From Burkholderiales bacterium (lineage in GTDB: Bacteria > Pseudomonadota > Gammaproteobacteria > Burkholderiales > Burkholderiaceae_C): a stretch of DNA of 64,000 nucleotides. The notes beneath the pieces are model-generated. The model did no database searches, was not told the origin of the DNA, and worked only from the letters and a program-made list of their open reading frames with translations. Shown here piece by piece: positions 56,735-64,000 of the stretch. Made by a program: the position numbers and the translations under genes. Position 1 is the stretch's first letter. The number at the start of each line of letters is the position of its first letter. The DNA is taken from assembly GCA_947464185.1 (NCBI GenBank), contig CANHVY010000015.1, positions 17,755-81,754 of the forward strand. Reading direction: 5' to 3'.

Positions 56735-57733
56735 ATGCCCTCACACCACAACGTCCGCCGCCGCCAACTCGGCCTTGCCGCACTCTCGGGCCTTGCCCTG
56801 GGCGCCTTCGGGTTGGCCCGAGCCCAGACGCCCGCGTGGCCGGCGGCCAAGCCCATCCGGATGATCGTGAACTTCCCGGCCGGTGGCTCGCCCGACCTGG
56901 TGGCGCGCTCGGTCACGACCACGCTGGCGCAGGCCTTGGGCCAGCAGATCGTGGTCGACAACCGCGGCGGCGCCGGCGGCATCATCGGTTCGGACGCCGC
57001 GGCCAAGAGCGCGCCCGACGGCTACACCTTCCTGTGCAGCTCGGGCAGCGGCGCGTCCATCGTGCCCTACGTCACGCCCAAGATGCCCTTCGACCACGAC
57101 AAGGACCTGATCCCCGTGGCGGCGGGGGCGCGGCTGCAACTGTTTCTGGTGGTGCGCGGTGACGCGCCGTACAAGACCTATGCCGAGTTCATCGCCCACG
57201 CCAAGCGCAACCCCGGCAAGCTGACCTACGGCACCCCCGGCAACGGCACCAGCCCGCACATCGCGGGCGAGATGCTCAAGTCACAGGCCGGCTTCTTCAG
57301 CGTGCACATCCCCTACCGCGGCTCAGGCGCAGCGCTGCAGGACCTGCTGGGCGGCACCATCGACTACCTGCTGGACCCGGGCATCGCTTTCCCGCACGTG
57401 CGCTCCGGCCGGCTGCGTCTGCTGGCCGTGACCTCGCCCAAGCGGCTGTCGATGTTCCCCGACGCCCCCACGCTCGAAGAGCTCGGACTGAAGGGTTTCG
57501 ATGCCGGCACCACCCACGGCTTCTGGGCCCCTGCGGGCACGCCGGCGGCGATCATCGAGCGCATGAACCGCGAGATCAACCGCGCGCTCATGTTGCCTGC
57601 GGCGGTGGAAGCCATCCGCGGCATCGGCGCCGAGCCCACGCCCATGTCAGCGGCCGAGTTCGGCGCCGTGACCAAGGCCGACGCACGGCGCTTCGCCCAG
57701 ATCATCAAGGACCGTAACATCGTGCACGACTGA
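56735..57733 (+). CDS. Bug-family tripartite tricarboxylate receptor
   Basis: 332 residues. Twin-arginine-like N-terminus (HHNVRRRQLGLAALSGLALG, RRRQLG) with cleavage near ARAQTPA. Family blocks: KPIRMIVNFPAGGSPDLVAR, IVVDNRGGAGGIIGSDAAAK, APDGYTFLCSS, KLTYGTPGNGTSPHIAGEML, VHIPYRGSGAALQDLLGGTI, HGFWAPAGTPAAIIERMNRE. Periplasmic receptor with no tctAB nearby; ligand unknown. ATG 56735 has TGGAGACC upstream. The RRRQLG leader suggests possible Tat export. Confidence 0.92.
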   Translation: MPSHHNVRRRQLGLAALSGLALGAFGLARAQTPAWPAAKPIRMIVNFPAGGSPDLVARSVTTTLAQALGQQIVVDNRGGAGGIIGSDAAAKSAPDGYTFLCSSGSGASIVPYVTPKMPFDHDKDLIPVAAGARLQLFLVVRGDAPYKTYAEFIAHAKRNPGKLTYGTPGNGTSPHIAGEMLKSQAGFFSVHIPYRGSGAALQDLLGGTIDYLLDPGIAFPHVRSGRLRLLAVTSPKRLSMFPDAPTLEELGLKGFDAGTTHGFWAPAGTPAAIIERMNREINRALMLPAAVEAIRGIGAEPTPMSAAEFGAVTKADARRFAQIIKDRNIVHD

Positions 57734-57797
57734 CGGCGGCCCTGCTGCGGGCCTGCCGCGAGACGTGCGGCTGGGGTTGCGGCCGACAATGTGCCGC

Positions 57798-59936
57798 ATG
57801 CCAGACGCGCCCCGAGCCAAGTCCGCGCCTCAGAAGGCGATGGAGCGGCTCGGCCTGGTGCGCGACATCGATCTGGCCCTGCACCTGCCGCTGCGCTACG
57901 AGGACGAGACGCAGCTGCAACCCATCGCCCACACCCGCGACGGCCAAACCGCGCAGGTGGAGGGGGTGGTGCGCGAGGCGCAGGTGGAGCTGCGCAGCAG
58001 GCGCCAACTGGTGGTGCGGCTGGCGGACGACAGCGGCGAGATCACGCTGCGTTTCCTGAACTTTTACCCCTCGCACCAGAAGGTGCTGGCGCGCAGCCAG
58101 CGCGTGCGCGTGCGCGGCGAGGTGCGTGGCGGGTTCCTCGGGCGCGAGATGGTGCACCCGACTTTCAAGGCCGTGGAGCCCGGCGCCCCGCTGCCGGCCG
58201 CGCTGACACCGGTGTACCCCAGCAGCGCGCAGTTGCCGCAGGTCTACCTGCGCAAGGCCATCACCTCTGCGCTGGGGCGCGCACCGCTGGACGAAGTGCT
58301 GCCGCCGGCCGCCGTGCCCTCCGGCCTGCCCCCGCTGAAGGAGGCCGTGCGCCTGCTGCACCAGCCCCCGCCCGGCCTGCCCCTGGCCACGCTGGAAGAC
58401 CGCAGCCACCCGGCCTGGCAGCGGCTGAAGTTCGAGGAGCTGCTGGCGCAGCAGCTGGCCCAGGCGCAGGCCATGGCGGCACGGGAACGGTTGCGCGCAC
58501 CGGTATTGGCAGGAATGCCACGGGAAGCGCAGGACACGCACGGGCCGAGCCCCCTGAGCCTGCACACCCGCCTGCAGGCCGCCCTGCCCTTTGCCCTGAC
58601 CGGCGCGCAGGCCCGCGTCTGCGGGGAAATCGATGCCGACCTGGCCCGGCCCGTGCCCATGCACCGGCTGCTGCAGGGCGACGTGGGCTCGGGCAAGACG
58701 GTGGTGGCCGCGCTGGCCGCCGCCCGCGCCATCGACGCCGGCTGGCAATGCGCGCTCATGGCGCCCACCGAAATCCTGGCCGAGCAGCACTTCCACAAGC
58801 TGGTGCAGTGGCTGCAGCCGCTGGGCATCACCGTGGCCTGGCTCACCGGCAGCCGCAAGGGCAAGGCACGTCAGGCGATGCTGGCGCAGATCGCCTCGGG
58901 CGAGGCGGGGCTGGTGGTGGGCACGCACGCCGTGATCCAGGACGACGTGGTGTTCGCCCGGCTGGGGCTGGCCGTGGTGGACGAGCAGCACCGCTTCGGC
59001 GTGGCGCAGCGGCTGGAACTGCGCCACAAGCTGGTGGAGACCGCGGGCGATGCTGCGGCTGACGCAGCAAGGCCGTCAAAGGCTGCGGCAGGCCCACGTC
59101 TCGAGCCCCATCTGCTGACCATGAGCGCCACGCCCATCCCGCGCACCCTGGCCATGACCTACTTTGCGGACCTGGCCGTCAGCACCCTCGACGAGCTGCC
59201 GCCCGGGCGCACGCCCATCGTCACCAAGGTGTTTGCCGACAGCAAGCGCGAGCAGGTGATCGCGCGCATCCGCGACGAGCTGCAGCAGGGCCGGCAGGTC
59301 TACTGGGTCTGCCCGCTGATCGAGGAGAGCGAATCCCTGGACCTGCAGAACGCCACCGAGACACACGCCCAGCTCAGCGCCGTGCTCGGCGCTGCGCTGC
59401 CAGGCTGCCAGGTGGGGCTGCTGCACGGCCGCATGCCCGCTGGCGAGAAGGCGGCCGTGATGGCCGAGTTCAGCAGCGGACGCATGGGCGTGCTGGTAGC
59501 CACCACCGTCATCGAGGTGGGCGTGGACGTGCCGAACGCCAGCCTGATGGTCATCGAGCATGCCGAGCGCTTCGGCCTGGCGCAGTTGCACCAGCTGCGC
59601 GGGCGCGTGGGGCGCGGCTCGGCCGCCAGCGTGTGCGTGCTGCTCTACACCGGTCCGCTGTCAGACACCGGCAAGTCGCGCCTGCGCGCCATGGCCGAGA
59701 CCACCGACGGCTTCGAGATCGCGCGGCGCGACCTGCAGATCCGCGGCCCGGGCGAGTTCATGGGCGCGCGCCAGAGCGGCGCCGACCTGCTGCGCTTTGC
59801 GGACCTGAACGGCGACACGGGCCTGCTGGAACAGGCGCGCCGCGTGGCGCCACGTCTGATGGCGGAACACCCTGCCGCCGCACGTGCCCATGTGGCCCGC
59901 TGGCTCAGCACCAAGGCGGAGTACCTGAAGGCTTGA
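57798..59936 (+). CDS. recG: ATP-dependent DNA helicase RecG
   Basis: 712 residues. Reverses stalled forks and processes Holliday junctions. The N-terminal wedge/OB domain begins APQKAMERLGLVRDIDLALH, LPLRYEDETQ. Helicase motifs: Walker A QGDVGSGKTVVAALAAARAI, motif Ia APTEILAEQHF, DEQH box VVDEQHRFGVAQRLELR, motif III LLTMSATPIPRTLAMTYFAD, motif VI QLHQLRGRVGRGSAASVCVL. ATG 57798 gives MPDAPRAKSAPQKAMERLGL; ATG 57789 is three codons earlier. In several proteobacteria recG lies next to oxyR; here a third gene sits between them. Confidence 0.97.
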   Translation: MPDAPRAKSAPQKAMERLGLVRDIDLALHLPLRYEDETQLQPIAHTRDGQTAQVEGVVREAQVELRSRRQLVVRLADDSGEITLRFLNFYPSHQKVLARSQRVRVRGEVRGGFLGREMVHPTFKAVEPGAPLPAALTPVYPSSAQLPQVYLRKAITSALGRAPLDEVLPPAAVPSGLPPLKEAVRLLHQPPPGLPLATLEDRSHPAWQRLKFEELLAQQLAQAQAMAARERLRAPVLAGMPREAQDTHGPSPLSLHTRLQAALPFALTGAQARVCGEIDADLARPVPMHRLLQGDVGSGKTVVAALAAARAIDAGWQCALMAPTEILAEQHFHKLVQWLQPLGITVAWLTGSRKGKARQAMLAQIASGEAGLVVGTHAVIQDDVVFARLGLAVVDEQHRFGVAQRLELRHKLVETAGDAAADAARPSKAAAGPRLEPHLLTMSATPIPRTLAMTYFADLAVSTLDELPPGRTPIVTKVFADSKREQVIARIRDELQQGRQVYWVCPLIEESESLDLQNATETHAQLSAVLGAALPGCQVGLLHGRMPAGEKAAVMAEFSSGRMGVLVATTVIEVGVDVPNASLMVIEHAERFGLAQLHQLRGRVGRGSAASVCVLLYTGPLSDTGKSRLRAMAETTDGFEIARRDLQIRGPGEFMGARQSGADLLRFADLNGDTGLLEQARRVAPRLMAEHPAAARAHVARWLSTKAEYLKA

Positions 59937-59966
59937 CAGTGCGGCGTCAGCCGCAAGCCGCCAGGG

Positions 59967-61316
59967 TTACTGACGCGAGGGCAACAGGGCTGGCGCCTGG
60001 GCGAACCGGCTCCACAGCCGCACCGGGGCGGCCAGGGGATCTGCACCAGCCTCGGCTTCCAGTGCCTTCAGTGTCTGGCGCGCAGCGTCCCGACGACCTG
60101 CGGCGAGCTGCGCCATCGCCAGATGCAGACGCGCCTCCACCGGGCGGCGCAGGCCACCCGTGGCCAGGCCCTGTTCCATCAGGGCCAGTCCCGGCTCCAC
60201 CAGCGCTGGCGAGGCGCCCAGTGGAAGGCCAGCCACCATGGCCCAGCCCAGGTCTACCAGTCCGTTGCCATTGGGCGCGGTCTTGGCCGCGGACTCGGCA
60301 GCAGTGCGGTCAGCGGCTTCGGCTGCCGCCTGCTTGCGCACCTGGTCGCGCAGGGTCTGGTGCGCCGCCGCCTGCCCGCCCTTGCCCATCTGCCCGGCGG
60401 CGTAGGCTTCCTCGATGACGGACAAAGCCTCGGCAGGCTGGCCCAGGCGAGCGGCCAACTGGGTCATCTCTTCGCCCAGATCCAGTTGCTTCACGCCGCC
60501 CACCAGGCGCAGAAGGCGGTACAACTCCATCAAGGTGCGGTCGGGGAGGGCGGGATCGCGCGCTGCTGACACCACCAGGTCCATCCAGTACTCCGGGCGG
60601 GGATAGGCCAGGGCCAGGCGCTCCAGCGTGCGCGGAGCACCCGCATCCTTGGCCTTCTGCTGCAGCGACAGCAAGGTGCGCAGGTGCGACTCGGGCGGGG
60701 TCTGACCTGCCTTGTCCGCCGCGTCCAACCGGGCGCTCAGCGCCGCCATCGCCCCTTTTTCATCACCAGTGGCCAACTGGCTCTGGATGCGCACCATGCG
60801 CACGGCGTCCTGCGTGCCGCCGATGGCAGCGTAACGCTCGGTCCAGCGCAGCACGCGCGCGTGCTCGTTCAGGCGCGAGGCGATGCTGACGAGGGCCTCG
60901 ACCAGGCCCACTTCATCGGACGGCGGAACCTGCCCGGTGCTCAGGGCGGCGTCCAAAGCCTGCAGCACCAGGGCGCTGTTGCCCTGCCGTTGGGCCACCG
61001 CCGCGCGGGTGCGCTCCAGCAGCATGGTCTCATAGGGCGTGAGGTTGGGCAGCGCCGCGGCCAGCGCCACATTGCGCATGGCTTCATCGAGCTGCCCTTG
61101 GCCGAGCAGGGACTGAGCGGCATTGATCGGGGTGGCGAACTCGGCCCGCACGGCCTGGACCACCTGCAAGGCAGGCGCCGCCGCGGGAGCAGGTGGCGCC
61201 TGCTGGGCGCTGGAAGTGGAGGCTCCCAAGGCCAGCATCAGGGCACAGGTCAAGGCGACGGTCGGTGCGCCGCTGGTCAGGCGAGCCGGGTGGTGGCAAT
61301 GGATGGCGTGGGGCAT
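59967..61316 (-). CDS. Exported alpha-helical (TPR-like) protein of unknown function
   Basis: 449 residues. The signal peptide region VALTCALMLALGASTSSAQQ predicts a periplasmic protein. The rest is Ala/Leu-rich antiparallel helices with TPR-like spacing (AAQSLLGQGQLDEAMRNVAL, LNEHARVLRWTERYAAIG, LARLGQPAEALSVIEEAYAA, MAQLAAGRRDAARQTLKAL). I know no named family. It is convergent with recG (30 bp between stops) and divergent from oxyR. A scaffold or assembly role is possible, but nothing in the sequence proves it. ATG 61316 is chosen for the signal peptide. Confidence 0.75.
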   Translation of the reverse strand: MPHAIHCHHPARLTSGAPTVALTCALMLALGASTSSAQQAPPAPAAAPALQVVQAVRAEFATPINAAQSLLGQGQLDEAMRNVALAAALPNLTPYETMLLERTRAAVAQRQGNSALVLQALDAALSTGQVPPSDEVGLVEALVSIASRLNEHARVLRWTERYAAIGGTQDAVRMVRIQSQLATGDEKGAMAALSARLDAADKAGQTPPESHLRTLLSLQQKAKDAGAPRTLERLALAYPRPEYWMDLVVSAARDPALPDRTLMELYRLLRLVGGVKQLDLGEEMTQLAARLGQPAEALSVIEEAYAAGQMGKGGQAAAHQTLRDQVRKQAAAEAADRTAAESAAKTAPNGNGLVDLGWAMVAGLPLGASPALVEPGLALMEQGLATGGLRRPVEARLHLAMAQLAAGRRDAARQTLKALEAEAGADPLAAPVRLWSRFAQAPALLPSRQ

Positions 61317-61494
61317 GATGGTCAATGGCAGGGGTCGGGGGCGGCACGGCGCACGGCAACATGAAGCGTGCGGTGCGCGGGCGGGCGCGAGCATATCCGC
61401 CCCGCCGAGGGCCCGGTTTCTGGGCGGTTTCAACAGGCGGGCGCACGCCCAGTGGCGTGCACCGAACCGCAAGCCTCTGGCGGACAATCTGCGC

Positions 61495-62415
61495 ATGACC
61501 CTGACGGAACTTCGCTACATCGTCGCCGTGGCCCGGGAGCGGCACTTCGGCCGCGCCGCCGAGGCCTGCTTCGTCTCGCAACCCACGCTCAGCGTGGCGG
61601 TGAAGAAGCTGGAGGAAGAGCTGGACGTCAAGATCTTCGAGCGCGGAGGCAACGAGGTCAGCGTCACGGCGCTGGGCGAGGCCCTCGTGCGCCAGGCGCA
61701 GGTGGTGATCGAGCAGGCCGCCGCCATCAAGGAGATCGCCAAGAGCGGCAAGGACCCGCTGTCGGGCGCGCTCAAGCTGGGCATCATCTACACCATCGGG
61801 CCCTACCTGCTGCCCGACCTGGTGCGCCAGGCCATCGAACGCGTGCCGCAGATGCCGCTGATGCTGCAGGAGCACTTCACGGTCAAGCTGCTGGACATGC
61901 TGCGCAGCGGCGAGATCGACTGCGCCATCATGGCCGAGCCCTTCCCGGACACGGGCCTGGCCGTGGCCCCGCTGTACGACGAACCCTTCATGGTGGCCGT
62001 GCCCAAGAGCCACCCGCTGGCCAAGCGCAAGAAGGTCAGTGCGCAGGAGCTCAAGCAGGAGACCATGTTGCTGCTGGGCGCGGGCCACTGCTTTCGCGAC
62101 CAGGTGCTGGAGGTGTGCCCGGAGTTCGCGCGCTTTTCCAGCAACGCCGACGGCATCCGCAAGAGCTTCGAGGGCTCGTCGCTGGAGACCATCAAGCACA
62201 TGGTGGCCTCGGGCATGGGCGTGACGGTGGTGCCCCAACTCAGCGTGCCCGATGGCGCGCAGCCCCACGTGGCCTACCTGAAGTTCGAAGCCCCCGTGCC
62301 CACCCGCCGCGTGGTGCTGGCCTGGCGCCGCAGCTTCACCCGCTACGAGGCCATCGCGGCGCTGCGCAACGCGGTGTATGCGTGTGAGCTGCCGGGGGTG
62401 AAGCGGCTGTCGTGA
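61495..62415 (+). CDS. oxyR: Hydrogen peroxide-sensing regulator OxyR
   Basis: 306 residues. LysR-type. N-terminal DNA-binding domain MTLTELRYIVAVARERHFGR with ACFVSQPTLSVAVKKLEEEL. The regulatory domain holds the redox pair Cys199 and Cys208 in GAGHCFRDQVLEVC, the same numbering as E. coli OxyR; disulfide formation there activates peroxide-defence genes. GLAVAPLYDEPFMVAVPKSH and HMVASGMGVTVVPQLSVP are typical OxyR. No katG/ahp gene is adjacent. Divergent from the exported helical protein; the 178-bp region between may carry the OxyR site. Confidence 0.96.
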   Translation: MTLTELRYIVAVARERHFGRAAEACFVSQPTLSVAVKKLEEELDVKIFERGGNEVSVTALGEALVRQAQVVIEQAAAIKEIAKSGKDPLSGALKLGIIYTIGPYLLPDLVRQAIERVPQMPLMLQEHFTVKLLDMLRSGEIDCAIMAEPFPDTGLAVAPLYDEPFMVAVPKSHPLAKRKKVSAQELKQETMLLLGAGHCFRDQVLEVCPEFARFSSNADGIRKSFEGSSLETIKHMVASGMGVTVVPQLSVPDGAQPHVAYLKFEAPVPTRRVVLAWRRSFTRYEAIAALRNAVYACELPGVKRLS

Positions 62416-62447
62416 GGGGTTGCTAAGGCCTGAGTGGTGCTTGGGCC

Positions 62448-62625
62448 GGTGGATCGATTTACCTCGACCCTGCCGAGCACAAGCCCGCCCGGCTCATCTG
62501 CATGATGCTGACCAAGGGCCAGGAGCACGCCGACCAAGGCCAGACCTGCTGCGAGGAACGATAACGCGAACGCGTGCTGCGCGAGCTGTCCCAGCGTGCC
62601 AACTAGCTCGGCATGCGACTCGTCG
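62448..62625 (+). pseudogene. Transposase C-terminal relic
   Basis: The frame reads GGSIYLDPAEHKPARLICMM, LTKGQEHADQGQTCCEER, stop, RERVLRELSQRAN, stop, LGMRL. The pattern (L.CMMLTKGQE..DQGQ..YEER.RERVL..LSQRA..LGM.L) is that of the C-terminal end of a transposase, here broken by two stops and without an N-terminus. I cannot name the IS family with certainty. The rest of the 280-bp gap after oxyR is otherwise featureless. Confidence 0.5.
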
Positions 62626-62697
62626 CTGTTGCGCAGCCTGTCTGAAAACAGCCTTGTAAATCAGTCACTTGAAGGGTGTTTGTTAAGAGAGGCGTCA

Positions 62698-63600
62698 CTA
62701 GCGCGAAGCATAGGTGAAGCGAAGGCCTGCAAAGCTGAGCTTGCCCGAGGGCTTTGGCGGGTTGACCAGCGGGTAGTCAGGGTCATCCTCGATCTCCGCA
62801 GCTAGAACCTCAAGAAAGCCAATGTGGTTCTGATACGCGCTCTCGAAGTGCTGGTCACCGGTCGTGGCATTGTGGGAGGTATAGAGCGCATAAAACGACT
62901 TCGCATCTTCAACGCCGAGCGTTCGATCGAGAAACCGACAGACCTTGATCTTCCATCGCACAAGTGGGATCTCTGCGTCTTTGTGGGATATCTGCTTTGC
63001 AGCCACCTGTGCGCGTACGCCCTCTGCCTCGTCGATCAACTCACGTAAAGTCGACGCGGCACGTGTACGGAGTTCACCGCTCGTGGACTGAACGACCGCA
63101 CCGAGTTCTGGGACATGTGGACTAGCCTTGCCTTCGGTGGAGCGGAAGCCAGCCGCTTGAATGGACAGCCGCATTTCATGGCTTAGTGGTCCCAATGCAG
63201 CACGCAGGTTCTTGTCCTTTCGGTTGGAGTCATAGGTGCAGGGTGTGATGCCTGCGAGGTCACTTGGCAGGTGCAGGTCGGGCATGGCCCTAGGCACAAG
63301 GAAGAAGGTGCGGTTGGCGCCAAGTGCCCCGATGAATAGGCCCAATTCAAAGACGACGTTGTCTCTGGCAACAGAGTACTCGGTTGCTCGAATCGTGGCC
63401 GTGTCGTCGGCGCTGAGAACGAGTGCAGCGAAGTCGAATGTTTCCACGGCTTCAAGGAGAGAAGCCAAGCTCGACTTTGTAAGACCGAATACGCCCTGAT
63501 CCCAGACCGTTGCTTCGACATCGCGTTCAAGGTTCGACTGCAGCGTGTACGCGACGTCGAGGCCCTCGACAGATGATCCGATGAATAGAGAAGGTCGCAT
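62698..63600 (-). CDS. TIR-like nucleotide-binding domain protein (PF10137 type), candidate defence effector
   Basis: 300 residues. Residues 1-130 match the TIR-like family Pfam PF10137 (CAP12/Pycsar-type TIR): RPSLFIGSSVEGLDVAYTLQ, ATVWDQGVFGLTKSSL, FDFAALVLSADD, and the conserved VARDNVVFELGLFIGALGAN with Glu85 as probable NADase catalytic residue. Residues about 150-300 form a helical domain of unknown identity (AEIPLVRWKIKVCRFLDRTL, YQNHIGFLEVLAAEIEDDPD). In characterised systems such TIR domains destroy NAD+ when a linked sensor detects phage. No cyclase gene is in view. Base composition is lower in GC than its neighbours and transposase relics lie on both sides, indicating horizontal gain. 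Confidence 0.85.
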   Translation of the reverse strand: MRPSLFIGSSVEGLDVAYTLQSNLERDVEATVWDQGVFGLTKSSLASLLEAVETFDFAALVLSADDTATIRATEYSVARDNVVFELGLFIGALGANRTFFLVPRAMPDLHLPSDLAGITPCTYDSNRKDKNLRAALGPLSHEMRLSIQAAGFRSTEGKASPHVPELGAVVQSTSGELRTRAASTLRELIDEAEGVRAQVAAKQISHKDAEIPLVRWKIKVCRFLDRTLGVEDAKSFYALYTSHNATTGDQHFESAYQNHIGFLEVLAAEIEDDPDYPLVNPPKPSGKLSFAGLRFTYASR

Positions 63601-64000
63601 GATGGTTTGTGTGATGCCTAACGAATGAATGGGACTTCCCCGTCCCGAACCAGCCGCATGGCGGCCGGCGGCATCGAAGTGCCACCATGGGAAGTGCGAA
63701 CTCTCATCAACTCATTCGGAAGGGGAAGTCCATGACTATCGTATTCGTCGGCATCGATCTCGCCAAGAAAGTGTTTGTGAACCGCCCTGGGTATCGCGGA
63801 GGCTGGTTGGAAGTTACGGGGTCAGGCCTTGCAATGACACACGCCCAAGCTCAAGCATGTGCCGGCCAGCCCGGGGATGTCCGAAATTCTGTGTGTGAGG
63901 CGGTTTACTGAATTGGCTGTTGGCTGATTTCTCTACTGTCTTTAGGCCCCTGCCAGGCCGCCGGAGGCGCCCCGGTTGAGCCCATGTACTCATGGTTCAA
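63601..64000. other. IS-remnant region at window end
   Basis: 400 bp upstream of the TIR gene. It holds the start of an IS110-type transposase and otherwise no supported gene. The short frame through it (63687-63911) loses similarity after LAKKVF. The TIR promoter must be in its first 130 bp. Confidence 0.4.
63732..63775 (+). mobile_element. IS110-family transposase N-terminal stub
   Basis: MTIVFVGIDLAKKVF is the canonical IS110 N-terminus (first RuvC-like Asp in GIDLAK), preceded by GGAAGGGGAAGTCC as ribosome site. After about 14 codons the frame runs into unrelated sequence, so only the start of the element is present. Probably a deletion derivative. Confidence 0.65.

Overview
The window is high-GC DNA from a beta-proteobacterium, most likely order Burkholderiales (Comamonadaceae or Leptothrix/Rubrivivax relatives). 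Evidence: two Bug-type (tripartite tricarboxylate) solute receptors, a lysine/alanine-rich SWIB protein, an OxyR with the classical C199/C208 pair close to recG, and overall codon usage. This placement is inference. I saw no rRNA, tRNA or CRISPR array.

Layout. 1-7 kb: end of an acyl-CoA ligase, a lipoprotein hydrolase, then a scarred spot where an IS1380-type element has fused to the remains of an mntA-hepT toxin-antitoxin pair. Next come a DUF1566 lipoprotein, a frameshifted MarR gene and an EF-hand protein. 7-23.5 kb: a BaeSR-like two-component system, moaC, an M48 protease, a SWIB protein, an isomerase, uvrA, a ThDP enzyme/M20 hydrolase/recQ run, a Fur-box-preceded iron-binding protein, and ssb. 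23.5-26.2 kb: a broken vapB, an orphan Bug receptor and an internally deleted IS1380 copy. 26.2-32.6 kb: a catabolic island of LysR, TRAP transporter (dctPQM), HpaI-type aldolase, FGGY kinase and a DUF6506 protein. 32.7-38.4 kb: a tightly overlapping TonB receptor/ABC/double-permease operon with a Fur-like site. 38.4-50.9 kb: mmsA, UPF0149, TetR, UspA, metallophosphoesterase, pckG, Fic, MOSC, AbrB-type membrane protein, ene-reductase and rlmJ. 51-56.4 kb: tgt and queA (queuosine) split by a vapBC module, with a class A PBP overlapping queA. 56.7-62.4 kb: Bug receptor, recG, a repeat-rich periplasmic protein and oxyR. 62.4-64 kb: a TIR-like (PF10137) protein between transposase remnants.

Themes. 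Iron uptake (orphan Fe-binding protein; TonB/ABC operon), DNA repair (uvrA, recQ, ssb, recG with oxyR), and repeated gain and decay of toxin-antitoxin and IS elements. Two IS1380 copies appear to lie exactly at CTAG sites that contain the stop codon of the neighbouring gene. The most interesting candidates are the TIR-like protein, the TonB/ABC-2 operon, and the TRAP/aldolase/FGGY operon, which lacks any dehydrogenase or dehydratase.
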